A stretch of DNA of 64,000 bases from Lacihabitans sp. CCS-44. GTDB lineage: Bacteria > Bacteroidota > Bacteroidia > Cytophagales > Spirosomataceae. Shown here piece after piece: positions 18,993-26,472 of the stretch (the stretch's first letter is position 1; each line of letters opens with the position of its first letter). The position numbers were made by a program, and so were the translations under genes. The DNA is taken from positions 124,001 through 188,000 of the forward strand of contig NZ_RJUE01000001.1 of the NCBI RefSeq assembly GCF_024343735.1. The letters run 5' to 3'. The notes beneath the pieces are model-generated. The model saw only the letters and a program-made list of their open reading frames with translations, had not been told where the DNA came from and did not search any database.

Positions 18993-20012
18993 ATGTGCCA
19001 AAAAGAATCTGAAATAAAACAAAACCCTTCGCACTTTGAAGGTACAGCTGAAGAGCTTGAAATGTCAAAAACCATACAAGCCAACTATATGGACTATGTG
19101 AAAGACATGAAATTCTTTGATCCACATATTCACATGTCGTCAAGAACGACAGATGATTACACTGCCCTTGTAGACGCAGGCGTGGTGGCCATCATAGAGC
19201 CGGCCTTTTGGCTTGGACAGCCTCGAACGGGTTTGGCTTCTTTCAAAGATTATTATAGCAGTTTGGTGGGCTGGGAGCGTTTTCGTTCGTCGCAATTTGG
19301 CATCAAGCACTATTGTACCATAGGATTAAATTCTAGAGAGGCCAACAACGAAGCTCTTGCTGAGGAAGTTATGGAAATTCTTCCATTGTTTTTATACAAA
19401 GAAGGCGTGGTGGGTGTTGGCGAAATTGGTTTTGATGACCAAACGGCCGCTGAGGAAAAGTATTACCGTCAGCAGTTAGAAATGTCAAAAGAAGCTGGTT
19501 TGCCAGTGCAAGTGCATACGCCTCACAGAGACAAAAAGAAAGGAACAGAACTCAGTATGTCGATAGCATTAGAGCACGGCATTGACCCAGGAATGGTAAT
19601 CATAGACCATAACAATGAAGAAACAGTGGAGAGTGTTCTGGACCAGGGATTTTGGGCGGCGTTTACCATTTATCCTTTCACCAAAATGGGCAATGAACGC
19701 ATGGTAGAGTTGGTAAAAAAATATGGTCCAGAACGAATCATGATAAATTCTGCCGCAGACTGGGGCATTAGCGATCCATTGGCAGTGCCTAAAACGGCCG
19801 CTTTGATGAAAATAAGAGGTATTTCAGACGAAGCCATTAAGATGGTTTGTTACCAAAATGCCATTGATGCCTTTGCTAAAAGTGGACAAATCAACGTTTC
19901 TGACTTCGAAACACCTCAAGAAATTGACCAAAGTTTGAAGTTTAATGGGAATACCGTTTTAAGAGGCGGACAGATTCCGAGAGTGGACAAAAATTCTATT
20001 TTTATTAGCTAA
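18993..20012 (+). CDS. eboB: EboB, TatD-like metal-dependent hydrolase
   Basis: A 339-residue amidohydrolase-fold protein of the TatD type. The first metal motif is in FFDPHIHMSSRTTDDY (His45, His47), followed by Glu in VGEIGFDDQ and His residues in VQVHTPH and IIDHNNEE, so the metal site appears complete. The first 38 residues (before KFFDPHIHM) are longer than expected for this family. In-frame ATGs at 19062 and 19089 are alternative starts; I keep 18993 because it sits 22 nt after eboA and the extension is open. The substrate is unknown. It is separated from eboC by only 7 nt. Confidence 0.9.
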   Translation: MCQKESEIKQNPSHFEGTAEELEMSKTIQANYMDYVKDMKFFDPHIHMSSRTTDDYTALVDAGVVAIIEPAFWLGQPRTGLASFKDYYSSLVGWERFRSSQFGIKHYCTIGLNSREANNEALAEEVMEILPLFLYKEGVVGVGEIGFDDQTAAEEKYYRQQLEMSKEAGLPVQVHTPHRDKKKGTELSMSIALEHGIDPGMVIIDHNNEETVESVLDQGFWAAFTIYPFTKMGNERMVELVKKYGPERIMINSAADWGISDPLAVPKTAALMKIRGISDEAIKMVCYQNAIDAFAKSGQINVSDFETPQEIDQSLKFNGNTVLRGGQIPRVDKNSIFIS

Positions 20013-20019
20013 GTATATT

Positions 20020-20901
20020 TTGAACATAAAAGCATATCTTCAACTCTGTCGCCCCGCCAATATCATCACGGCTATTGCTGATATTTTGGCGGGAGTTGCC
20101 ATAGCGAGTTTTGTTACTCCAATAACCGAAATAAATCCGATTGGGGTAATACTTTTATGTATTTCTACTATTGGTCTGTACGGTGGCGGAATAGTTTTTA
20201 ATGATATTTTCGATTTGGAATTAGACAAAATCGAGCGGCCAGAAAGAGCAATTCCAAGTGGAAGGATAAGCTTAAAAAATGCCTATATTTTCGGAACTGT
20301 GCTTTTGCTAATAGCAATAATTGCCGCTTTTTTGAATGGTAGTTTAAGCGGCATTATAGCAACATTGGTCGCAATCTCAGCCCTTGTATATGACAAATAC
20401 GGCAAACATCATTCGTTTTTGGGGCCAATTAATATGGGACTTTGTCGTGGTGGAAATCTGATTTTAGGTATGTCCATAGTTGCCAGTACGGTTTCCGAAT
20501 GGTGGTGGCTGGGTATTTTACCAGTCTGTTATATAGCAGCCATCACAATGATAAGCAGAGGCGAAGTGCATGGTGGCAACAAAAACACCCTATATTTTGC
20601 TGGTTTATTATATGTTATGGTTAGTATTTCACAATTAACTATTGCTTACAAACTCGATAACCTCTTGATAACTTTAGCTTTTGTTTCAATTCATATTTAT
20701 TTGATTTTCAAGCCATTGATTAAAGCAATTTCCAACCCCATCGGACCAAATATCGGTAAAGCCGTAAAGGCCGGAGTATTGGCGTTAATCGTAATGGATG
20801 CGGCTTGGGTAAGCGTTTCAGGCAATTTTGTTATTGCTCTTTTTGTACTAATTTTACTACCCATATCTATAAAACTAGCAAAAGTTTTTGCTGTTACATA
20901 A
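20020..20901 (+). CDS. eboC: EboC, UbiA-family prenyltransferase
   Basis: A 293-residue polytopic UbiA-superfamily prenyltransferase. The first Asp-rich motif is NDIFD followed by ELD (Asn61 to Asp69), with the basic segment RPERAIPSGRIS next to it (73-84), as in chlorophyll/ubiquinone-type UbiA enzymes. The second region has YDKYGKHH and GLCRGGNLILG. This implies transfer of a prenyl chain to an acceptor in the membrane, fitting a cluster thought to make or move a lipophilic metabolite. The start is a TTG at 20020; there is no nearby ATG, and the close packing with eboB (7 nt) favours it. About eight or nine helices are predicted. Confidence 0.9.
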   Translation: MNIKAYLQLCRPANIITAIADILAGVAIASFVTPITEINPIGVILLCISTIGLYGGGIVFNDIFDLELDKIERPERAIPSGRISLKNAYIFGTVLLLIAIIAAFLNGSLSGIIATLVAISALVYDKYGKHHSFLGPINMGLCRGGNLILGMSIVASTVSEWWWLGILPVCYIAAITMISRGEVHGGNKNTLYFAGLLYVMVSISQLTIAYKLDNLLITLAFVSIHIYLIFKPLIKAISNPIGPNIGKAVKAGVLALIVMDAAWVSVSGNFVIALFVLILLPISIKLAKVFAVT

Positions 20902-20942
20902 GTTGCTGACATGAGGAGTTTATTATTTTTATTCAACTATTA

Positions 20943-22091
20943 ATGAAGTTTATAAAACAGGCCTTTGAGGTTCCATTCAGTTTTAATATTATTTTTACTG
21001 AGAACCTTTTCTCTATTGATAATCAAGAATTTAAAAACTTTCTTGAAAACTTTGGGAACCGCAGTTTCCATAAAAAAATATTATTTTTGATAGATGCAGG
21101 TGTCGCAGAAAATCATTCCGATCTGCAAAACAACATCCGTGCGTATTTTCAAGAAGTCAATAACATTTCTTTAGTTGATGAAATATTGGTGATGCCCGGT
21201 GGTGAGTTGGTTAAAAATGACCCTCAATATCTTGAAAAAACACTTTTGGCCATAAATGAACATGGCATAGATCGGCATTCGTTCGTGGCCGCCATCGGTG
21301 GGGGAGCTTTTTTGGACATGGTAGGTTATGCCTCTTGTATTGCCCACCGCGGAGTAAAGCACGTTAGAATTCCTACTACTGTTCTTTCGCAAAATGACTC
21401 GGGTGTCGGGGTAAAAAACGGTGTCAATTTTCTTGGCAAAAAGAACTTCCTAGGCACATTTGCTCCGCCAGTGGCAGTGTTCAACGATTCAAATTTCCTA
21501 AAAAGCTTATCAGACAGAGACTGGCGTTCCGGAATTTCTGAGGCTGTTAAAGTGGCCTTAATCAAAGACTTACCATTTTTTGAATGGCTTGAAGATAATG
21601 CCCAAGCCATGGCTGATAGAAACATGGAAGTTATGGGCGAGCAGATTTTCCGCTCAGCCGCATTGCATACCAATCACATTTCCAGCGGTGATCCGTTTGA
21701 ACTGGGTTCAGCTAGACCGCTTGATTTTGGACATTGGGCTGCACATAAATTGGAATACTTGACCAATTTCGAAATCCGACATGGTGAGGCAGTTGCTATT
21801 GGAATTGCTTTAGATTCGGTTTATTCCAAAATTCTCGGCCTTATCAGCCAAGAAGAGGCGGAAAGAATACTTATTTTGCTCAAAAAACTGGGTTTTACGT
21901 TGTATCATCCCGCACTTGCGGAAAACGACAAATTGAATCTTTGGGAGGGTCTAAATGAATTCAGAGAGCATTTGGGAGGCGAATTGACCATAACAATTTT
22001 GGAGAAATTGGGCAAAGGAAAAGAAATACACGAAGTAGATTTTGAAGCCATGAAACAAGCCGTTGATGAGCTTGAAAAATTGAACGTATAA
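20943..22091 (+). CDS. eboD: EboD, 3-dehydroquinate synthase-like cyclase
   Basis: A 382-residue member of the sugar-phosphate cyclase/3-dehydroquinate synthase superfamily. It has the NAD site in AAIGGGAFLDMVGYA, the substrate and metal region IPTTVLSQNDSGVGVKNG, and metal-binding His in LDFGHWAAHKLE and EIRHGEAVAIGI. It differs from AroB in length and in N-terminal sequence, and by context is the EboD branch, not the shikimate-pathway enzyme. The substrate of EboD has not been established as far as I know. It is collinear with eboC (41 nt) and eboE (51 nt). Confidence 0.92.
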   Translation: MKFIKQAFEVPFSFNIIFTENLFSIDNQEFKNFLENFGNRSFHKKILFLIDAGVAENHSDLQNNIRAYFQEVNNISLVDEILVMPGGELVKNDPQYLEKTLLAINEHGIDRHSFVAAIGGGAFLDMVGYASCIAHRGVKHVRIPTTVLSQNDSGVGVKNGVNFLGKKNFLGTFAPPVAVFNDSNFLKSLSDRDWRSGISEAVKVALIKDLPFFEWLEDNAQAMADRNMEVMGEQIFRSAALHTNHISSGDPFELGSARPLDFGHWAAHKLEYLTNFEIRHGEAVAIGIALDSVYSKILGLISQEEAERILILLKKLGFTLYHPALAENDKLNLWEGLNEFREHLGGELTITILEKLGKGKEIHEVDFEAMKQAVDELEKLNV

Positions 22092-22107
22092 TAGAAACAA
22101 TTAAAAC

Positions 22108-22131
22108 CTTAGTGTCTTAGCGACCTAGCGG
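22108..22131. repeat. Three tandem imperfect 8-bp repeats before eboE
   Basis: Three consecutive octamers, CTTAGTGT, CTTAGCGA and CCTAGCGG, fill 22108-22131 between eboD and eboE. The unit looks like the CTTTGCG-type intergenic repeat I associate with Bacteroidota genomes; a related single fragment (GTCTTTGCGGTGA on the minus strand) lies near 42576-42590. Its role is unknown. Confidence 0.5.
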
Positions 22132-22142
22132 TAGAATAAACT

Positions 22143-23342
22143 ATGAAAACAGAATTTGGTCAACTTAGCTATTGTAGCAATATACATCCGGGAGAAGACT
22201 GGAAAGAGCATTTTTCGGTGCTTAAAACCAGTATTCCTGAAATAAAAGCAGTTGTAAGTCCGACTGAACCCATGGGACTCGGACTTAGATTGGCCAACCA
22301 AGCGAGTGTAGATCTATCTGAAAATGAGAATTTTGAAGATTTCAAAAACTGGCTTGAAGCGAACGATATTTACGTTTTTACGATGAATGGATTTCCGTAC
22401 GGAAATTTTCATAATGTAGTGGTAAAAGACCAAGTTCATGCTCCTGACTGGACCACCAAAGATCGGGCAGATTACACCATCAGAATGTTTGAACTTTTGG
22501 CCAAATTACTACCCGAAAATCTAGATGAAGGCGGAATTTCAACTTCCCCTCTCTCCTATCGTTTTTGGTGGGATACGCCCGAAAGTTTAGAAAAGGCTAC
22601 CAAAACTGCCACTCAAAATATACTATTAGTGTTGGAAACATTGATAGATTTATTCGAAAAAACAGGAAAAACTCTACATCTTGATATCGAACCTGAGCCT
22701 GACGGTATTTTAGAAAATTCAGAAGAATTCATCGATTGGTACAAAAAATATTTGCTTCCAATGGGGATCCAACACCTTGCTGAGAAAGGATATTCGACTG
22801 AAGAGGCCACCTTACTCATAAAAAAACACATTACACTTTGTTATGATGTTTGCCATTTTGCAGTTGGCTTTGAAAACCCACAAGATGTCATCGATAATCT
22901 TGATAATGAAGGACTTAAAGTAGGAAAAATTCAAATAAGCTCAGCCGTGAAAGTTGATTTTTCTGAAAATGCAGAAGAAAAACTTAGAACGATTGCACAA
23001 TACAATGAGCCCACTTATTTGCACCAAGTGGTGGCTCAGCAAAAAGATGGAAGTTTCCAAAAATTCCCTGATTTAACCGAAGCTATCGCTGGTTTTCATG
23101 AAAATATCAGTGAATGGAGAGTGCATTTTCATGTTCCTTTGTTTTTGGAGAATTACGGTTTGTTGGGCTCAACCCAATCAGACATTGTAGAAACCATCAA
23201 AGTGCATAAAAACAAGCGTTTTACACAGCATCTTGAAATCGAAACTTACACTTGGAGAGTTTTGCCAACAGAGTTCCAAGCACCTCTTAATGAATCCATT
23301 ATAAGGGAAATTAATTGGGTGAAGGGCCTTCTTAATGGTTGA
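22143..23342 (+). CDS. eboE: EboE, metabolite traffic TIM-barrel protein
   Basis: A 399-residue xylose-isomerase-like TIM barrel of the EboE family. Typical family features are the opening LSYCSNIHPGEDW (residues 8-20), TMNGFPYGNFHN, SPLSYRFWW and the acidic LHLDIEPEPDGI. His/Glu/Asp positions in CYDVCHFAVGFE and VHFHVPLFLENYG would bind metal. It has no signal peptide, so it acts in the cytoplasm. The family is named for metabolite traffic because of its genetic link to scytonemin export in cyanobacteria; the reaction is unknown. Confidence 0.92.
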   Translation: MKTEFGQLSYCSNIHPGEDWKEHFSVLKTSIPEIKAVVSPTEPMGLGLRLANQASVDLSENENFEDFKNWLEANDIYVFTMNGFPYGNFHNVVVKDQVHAPDWTTKDRADYTIRMFELLAKLLPENLDEGGISTSPLSYRFWWDTPESLEKATKTATQNILLVLETLIDLFEKTGKTLHLDIEPEPDGILENSEEFIDWYKKYLLPMGIQHLAEKGYSTEEATLLIKKHITLCYDVCHFAVGFENPQDVIDNLDNEGLKVGKIQISSAVKVDFSENAEEKLRTIAQYNEPTYLHQVVAQQKDGSFQKFPDLTEAIAGFHENISEWRVHFHVPLFLENYGLLGSTQSDIVETIKVHKNKRFTQHLEIETYTWRVLPTEFQAPLNESIIREINWVKGLLNG

Positions 23343-23424
23343 AGAATTAAGGATTGAATGGTTTTTATGACTGATTTTTGAATGATAGAATAATTTAAGG
23401 CGATTTGGTAAAATATAGAATAAT

Positions 23425-24798
23425 ATGCAGAAAACAGTTGTAATCGATATAGTGGGATTGAGTACAAGCGTGATTGGTGATCATACGCCTTTTTTGCAAA
23501 AATATATCGCTAAAAATAACCTTACGCACATAAAACCTGCATTTCCTGCAGTTACAACTACTGCACAAAGTTGCTATGTAACAGGCAAAACGCCTGATGA
23601 ACACGGCATAGTGGGCAATGGTTGGTATGACCACGAGGCATCTGAAATAAAATTCTGGAAGCAATCCAACAAACTGGTTCATGGCGAAAAAATTTGGGAT
23701 GCGGCCAAACGGAAAAATCCTAAATTTACAAGTTCCAAAATGTTCTGGTGGTACAACATGTATTCTTCGGCTGATTTTTCGGTGACACCACGTCCACAAT
23801 ATCATTCGGATGGTGTAAAAATGCCCGATTGTTATTCATACCCGGCAGATTTGCGAGACAAATTGCAAAAGAAGTTTGGAACATTTCCCTTATTCAAATT
23901 TTGGGGACCAGGAGCCAATATTGAATGCTCCAAGTGGATAGCAGATGCTTCCATGGAAGTTGATCGAGAAAACGACCCAACACTCACACTGATATATTTG
24001 CCGCATTTGGACTATTGCTTGCAGAAATTTGGCACTGATTTTACTAAAATTGCCAAAGAATTAAACGAAATAGATGCTCTAGTAGAAGAATTGGTGACTT
24101 ATTATGACCAGAAAAACACTAACATCATTTTGCTTTCTGAATATGGCATAAACAACGTAAGCCGACCGATTCATATTAACAGAATTTTGCGAGAAAATGG
24201 CTTACTGGCCATCAGAGAAGAGGCTGGACACGAACTTTTGGATGCTGGAGCCTCAAAAGCCTTTGCAGTAGCCGACCACCAAATTGCCCATATTTATGTC
24301 AATTACCTCAAAGAGAAAGCTCGGGTAAAAAGTATTTTAGAGAAAATACAAGGTGTGGCCATGGTAATGGACGAAGCCGAAAAACAAAAACACCAAATCA
24401 ACCACCAAAGGGCGGGAGATTTTGTATTGATGGCCAAAGCCGACAGCTGGTTTACTTATTATTACTGGAACGATGATAAACTCGCACCCGACTTTGCAAG
24501 AAGCGTGGACATACACAACAAACCTGGCTACGACCCTGTAGAAATGTTTATGAACCCAGCCAATCCTTTTATAAAATTGCGAGCAGCCTACAAACTGGCC
24601 AGAAAACTCCTCGGATTTAGATACCGCATGGATGTAATTCCATTAGACGCCACACTCATCAAAGGCTCACACGGCACCTTGGACATTGGCAAAGAATACT
24701 ATCCCGTACTCATTACTAATCAAGCCATTAATCAAAAAGAGATAGCGGCCACAGATGTTTATAGTGTAATTTGGCAGAGTGTTTTTGGAGAGGGGTAA
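23425..24798 (+). CDS. eboF: EboF, alkaline phosphatase/nucleotide pyrophosphatase superfamily
   Basis: A 457-residue phosphodiesterase/NPP-like hydrolase of the alkaline phosphatase superfamily. Asp8 (VVIDIVG) and the threonine nucleophile in PAVTTTAQSC (Thr44-46) begin the two-metal site. TGKTPDEHGIVGNGWYD is the usual NPP signature that follows. Later ligands are Asp and His in LPHLDYC and in LSEYGIN, plus GSHGTLD close to the end. No signal peptide is present. It is the last gene of the cluster; downstream comes the unrelated toxin-antitoxin patch. Confidence 0.9.
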   Translation: MQKTVVIDIVGLSTSVIGDHTPFLQKYIAKNNLTHIKPAFPAVTTTAQSCYVTGKTPDEHGIVGNGWYDHEASEIKFWKQSNKLVHGEKIWDAAKRKNPKFTSSKMFWWYNMYSSADFSVTPRPQYHSDGVKMPDCYSYPADLRDKLQKKFGTFPLFKFWGPGANIECSKWIADASMEVDRENDPTLTLIYLPHLDYCLQKFGTDFTKIAKELNEIDALVEELVTYYDQKNTNIILLSEYGINNVSRPIHINRILRENGLLAIREEAGHELLDAGASKAFAVADHQIAHIYVNYLKEKARVKSILEKIQGVAMVMDEAEKQKHQINHQRAGDFVLMAKADSWFTYYYWNDDKLAPDFARSVDIHNKPGYDPVEMFMNPANPFIKLRAAYKLARKLLGFRYRMDVIPLDATLIKGSHGTLDIGKEYYPVLITNQAINQKEIAATDVYSVIWQSVFGEG

Positions 24799-24859
24799 GT
24801 GTTTTGGAAATAAACAGGTTGTGAATTATGGAGTTATGTTTTTTTTGAAGTTGAGTTCA

Positions 24860-24890
24860 TTGTTTCAGAAATAAAATAAACCTACATTTA
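24860..24890 (+). promoter_or_regulatory. Putative promoter of the orphan antitoxin gene
   Basis: TTG at 24860-24862, a 20-nt spacer and TACATTTA at 24883-24890 form a Bacteroidota-type promoter with one mismatch in the -7 box. The predicted start of transcription is about 30 nt before the ATG at 24929. Confidence 0.45.
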
Positions 24891-24928
24891 CAATCTAAAT
24901 TATATGTTCACTTATTTAAGTATTCTGT

Positions 24929-25144
24929 ATGAACACCATGCGAATTGACATAATAAATCCAAAAGCTGCCAAACTTTTAAGAGACTTGGAGGACATGAAC
25001 CTGATTTCCATTCAAGATTCATCAAAAAAAGGATTTGCAGATGTTCTAAAAAAGCTTCGTTCAAAAGCCAAAGAAGCACCATCATTGGAAGATATTTCAA
25101 AGGAAATGGAAGCAGTTGGAAACAATGCAAAAAGTCGTAATTGA
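24929..25144 (+). CDS. Orphan antitoxin-like protein
   Basis: A 71-residue protein of a familiar Bacteroidota antitoxin type: IINPKAAKLLRDLEDMNLISI near the start and EAPSLEDISKEMEAV near the end, a helical body with a Lys-rich middle. These normally sit directly upstream of, and overlap, a PIN-domain toxin gene. Here the overlapping downstream frame begins like such a toxin but stops after 25 codons (see 25125-25202), so the antitoxin is left without an intact partner. An ATG three codons further in is an alternative start. It would act in the cytoplasm, binding the toxin and its own promoter. Confidence 0.75.
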   Translation: MNTMRIDIINPKAAKLLRDLEDMNLISIQDSSKKGFADVLKKLRSKAKEAPSLEDISKEMEAVGNNAKSRN

Positions 25145-25202
25145 TATTAAGTTGATGAGTAATATTGATATATTAAGCATAAACCATGACAGATTTTATT
25201 AG
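25125..25202 (+). pseudogene. Remnant of a PIN-domain toxin
   Basis: A 25-codon frame starting at an ATG that overlaps the antitoxin end by 20 nt. It reads MQKVVIDIKLMSNIDILS and stops at 25200. The first seven residues MQKVVID are the usual start of PIN-domain toxins (MxKVVIDTNV), with the first catalytic Asp at residue 7, but the rest of the domain (about 130 residues) is missing. The gene arrangement is exactly that of an antitoxin/toxin operon, so I read it as a deleted toxin gene. Similarity over only seven residues is short, so this is an inference supported mainly by position. Confidence 0.5.
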
Positions 25203-25602
25203 TACTTCTGTTCTTTTTATTACAGGCGTCTATACAATTTACTCGGCCCTATCCAAATTTCTACTTTATGTTGAACTCAAAAAAAATGGGCAAAAAACTA
25301 TTGGAAAAATAATTGACATAAAGAATCCAGAAGTATCAATTTTATCAGACATTAGCTTTGTACCGATAATATCATTTAGCCTTGGGCAAAATAAATATAG
25401 TGGGATACCAAAAAATGCTATCAGCAGTAATCCTACATTCTACAAAAAAGAGCAAATATATGATATTTATTATCAGATCGAAAATCCAAATATTTTTGTT
25501 ATTGACAAAAATAGTGAGGGCATTGGCTTATTATTTTTATTCACATTCGGAATTGCTCTTTGCTATGAGTCAATAAAAATAATGTTAACAATAAATAATT
25601 AA
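25186..25602 (+). CDS. DUF3592-like small membrane protein
   Basis: A 138-residue protein with a membrane helix at each end (about 8-27 and 110-132) and a beta-rich domain between them. The segment QKTIGKIIDIKN and the later SFSLGQNKY and FYKKEQIYDIYY match the DUF3592 pattern (TxGxI followed by strand-rich sequence). The function of that family is unknown. Its ATG lies inside the toxin remnant, so the deletion that removed the toxin may have brought this gene next to the antitoxin. It ends 66 nt before the duplicated gene tail at 25668. Confidence 0.7.
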   Translation: MTDFISTSVLFITGVYTIYSALSKFLLYVELKKNGQKTIGKIIDIKNPEVSILSDISFVPIISFSLGQNKYSGIPKNAISSNPTFYKKEQIYDIYYQIENPNIFVIDKNSEGIGLLFLFTFGIALCYESIKIMLTINN

Positions 25603-25667
25603 ATGCTTTAGACATTAACTTACATAAAATAGATTTTTAGCAAAATCTAATACTAAATCAAATACAC

Positions 25668-25749
25668 TCCCCCTCACCTAGCAAATTTCTCCAGCTGATT
25701 TACCAAAACTTCGGAATCGTTTGGATATGGAGCAGTGCATTCTATGACA
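25668..25749 (-). pseudogene. Duplicated 3' end of the RluA-type synthase gene
   Basis: Read on the minus strand, this fragment encodes VIECTAPYPNDSEVLVNQ followed by LEKFAR and a stop. The intact gene at 26473 ends VIEATAPYPNDFEVLVNQ then LEKFAR. The alignment has no gaps over about 80 bp with roughly 10 mismatches; seven codon differences are synonymous and two are not. Identity continues 5 bp past the stop. No other part of the gene is present. The antitoxin/PIN-toxin pair lies between the two copies, 799 bp apart. Confidence 0.85.
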
Positions 25750-25752
25750 ATA

Positions 25753-25782
25753 TTGTTAGATTGAAAAAAATCCGTAACTTCG
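25753..25782 (+). promoter_or_regulatory. Putative promoter of the toxin-antitoxin pair
   Basis: TTG at 25753-25755, exactly 19 nt, then TAACTTCG at 25775-25782, one mismatch from TAnnTTTG. It starts just at the border of the duplicated gene tail and ends 19 nt before the antitoxin ATG. Confidence 0.55.
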
Positions 25783-25801
25783 ACACAGAAAATTTATTGA
25801 T

Positions 25802-26005
25802 ATGGTAATCGAAAGAACAAGCAAAGAAGTAATTATTAGACTTCCAGCCTACGTTGATACTGACGGACTTCAACGTTTGGTTGACTACTTAACATATAAA
25901 GAAGCTACCGCGAAATCTAAAGCTAAACAAGAAGATGTGGATACCCTGTCCGAAGAAGTTAAGGAAGGTTGGTGGGCAAAAAATAGGAGTCGATTTGTAA
26001 AATGA
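25802..26005 (+). CDS. Antitoxin of a PIN-toxin pair
   Basis: A 67-residue protein with a strand-rich N-terminus (ERTSKEVIIRLPAYVD) and a helical, charged C-terminus ending WWAKNRSRFVK, the usual layout of antitoxins paired with PIN toxins in Bacteroidota: DNA-binding or dimerisation part first, toxin-binding tail last. Its stop TGA overlaps the toxin ATG by 4 nt (ATGA at 26002-26005), which couples their translation. The promoter at 25753 would be the site of autoregulation. The antitoxin family name cannot be stated with certainty. Confidence 0.8.
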   Translation: MVIERTSKEVIIRLPAYVDTDGLQRLVDYLTYKEATAKSKAKQEDVDTLSEEVKEGWWAKNRSRFVK

Positions 26006-26451
26006 AAATTGTAGTTGATACAAATATCATTTTCAGTGCATTATTAAACTCTAACAGTGCAATTGGGGATCTTATATTCAATTCTGAAAAGTATTTTGAA
26101 TTTTATAGTTGTAGTTATATGCGTTATGAAATTCAAAAGCATTGGGAACGATTAAAAAAGATTTCAAAATTATCTGACGAACAATTACAAGTTTCTTACA
26201 CACAAGTACTTTCAAAGTTGAAGTTTATAAATGAAGAGTTAATACCAGTTGAAACGTGGTTAGCTTCTGAAAAAATCACAAAAGGAGTTGATATTGACGA
26301 TACCGATTTTGTTGCGTTGACTAAGTTTTTGAAAGCAACATTGTGGACTGGCGACAAAGTGCTTTACAAAGGTCTTAAAAAAAATGATTTTAAAAAACTG
26401 GTCAATACAAGCGAATTACTCGAATTAAGAACAATCAAAAGCCAGAAATAA
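26002..26451 (+). CDS. PIN-domain toxin (VapC-like ribonuclease)
   Basis: A 149-residue PIN-domain endoribonuclease. The four acidic metal ligands are visible: Asp6 in IVVDTNII, Glu43 in MRYEIQKH, Asp102 in DIDDTDFVAL and Asp118 in WTGDKVL. The length and a complete acidic set argue that it is active. Toxins of this family cut tRNA or rRNA when released from the antitoxin; the target here is unknown. It ends 22 nt before the stop of the convergent pseudouridine synthase gene, whose tail is duplicated on the other side of the pair. Confidence 0.88.
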   Translation: MKIVVDTNIIFSALLNSNSAIGDLIFNSEKYFEFYSCSYMRYEIQKHWERLKKISKLSDEQLQVSYTQVLSKLKFINEELIPVETWLASEKITKGVDIDDTDFVALTKFLKATLWTGDKVLYKGLKKNDFKKLVNTSELLELRTIKSQK

Positions 26452-26472
26452 AACTAGATATCGAAATCCCCC

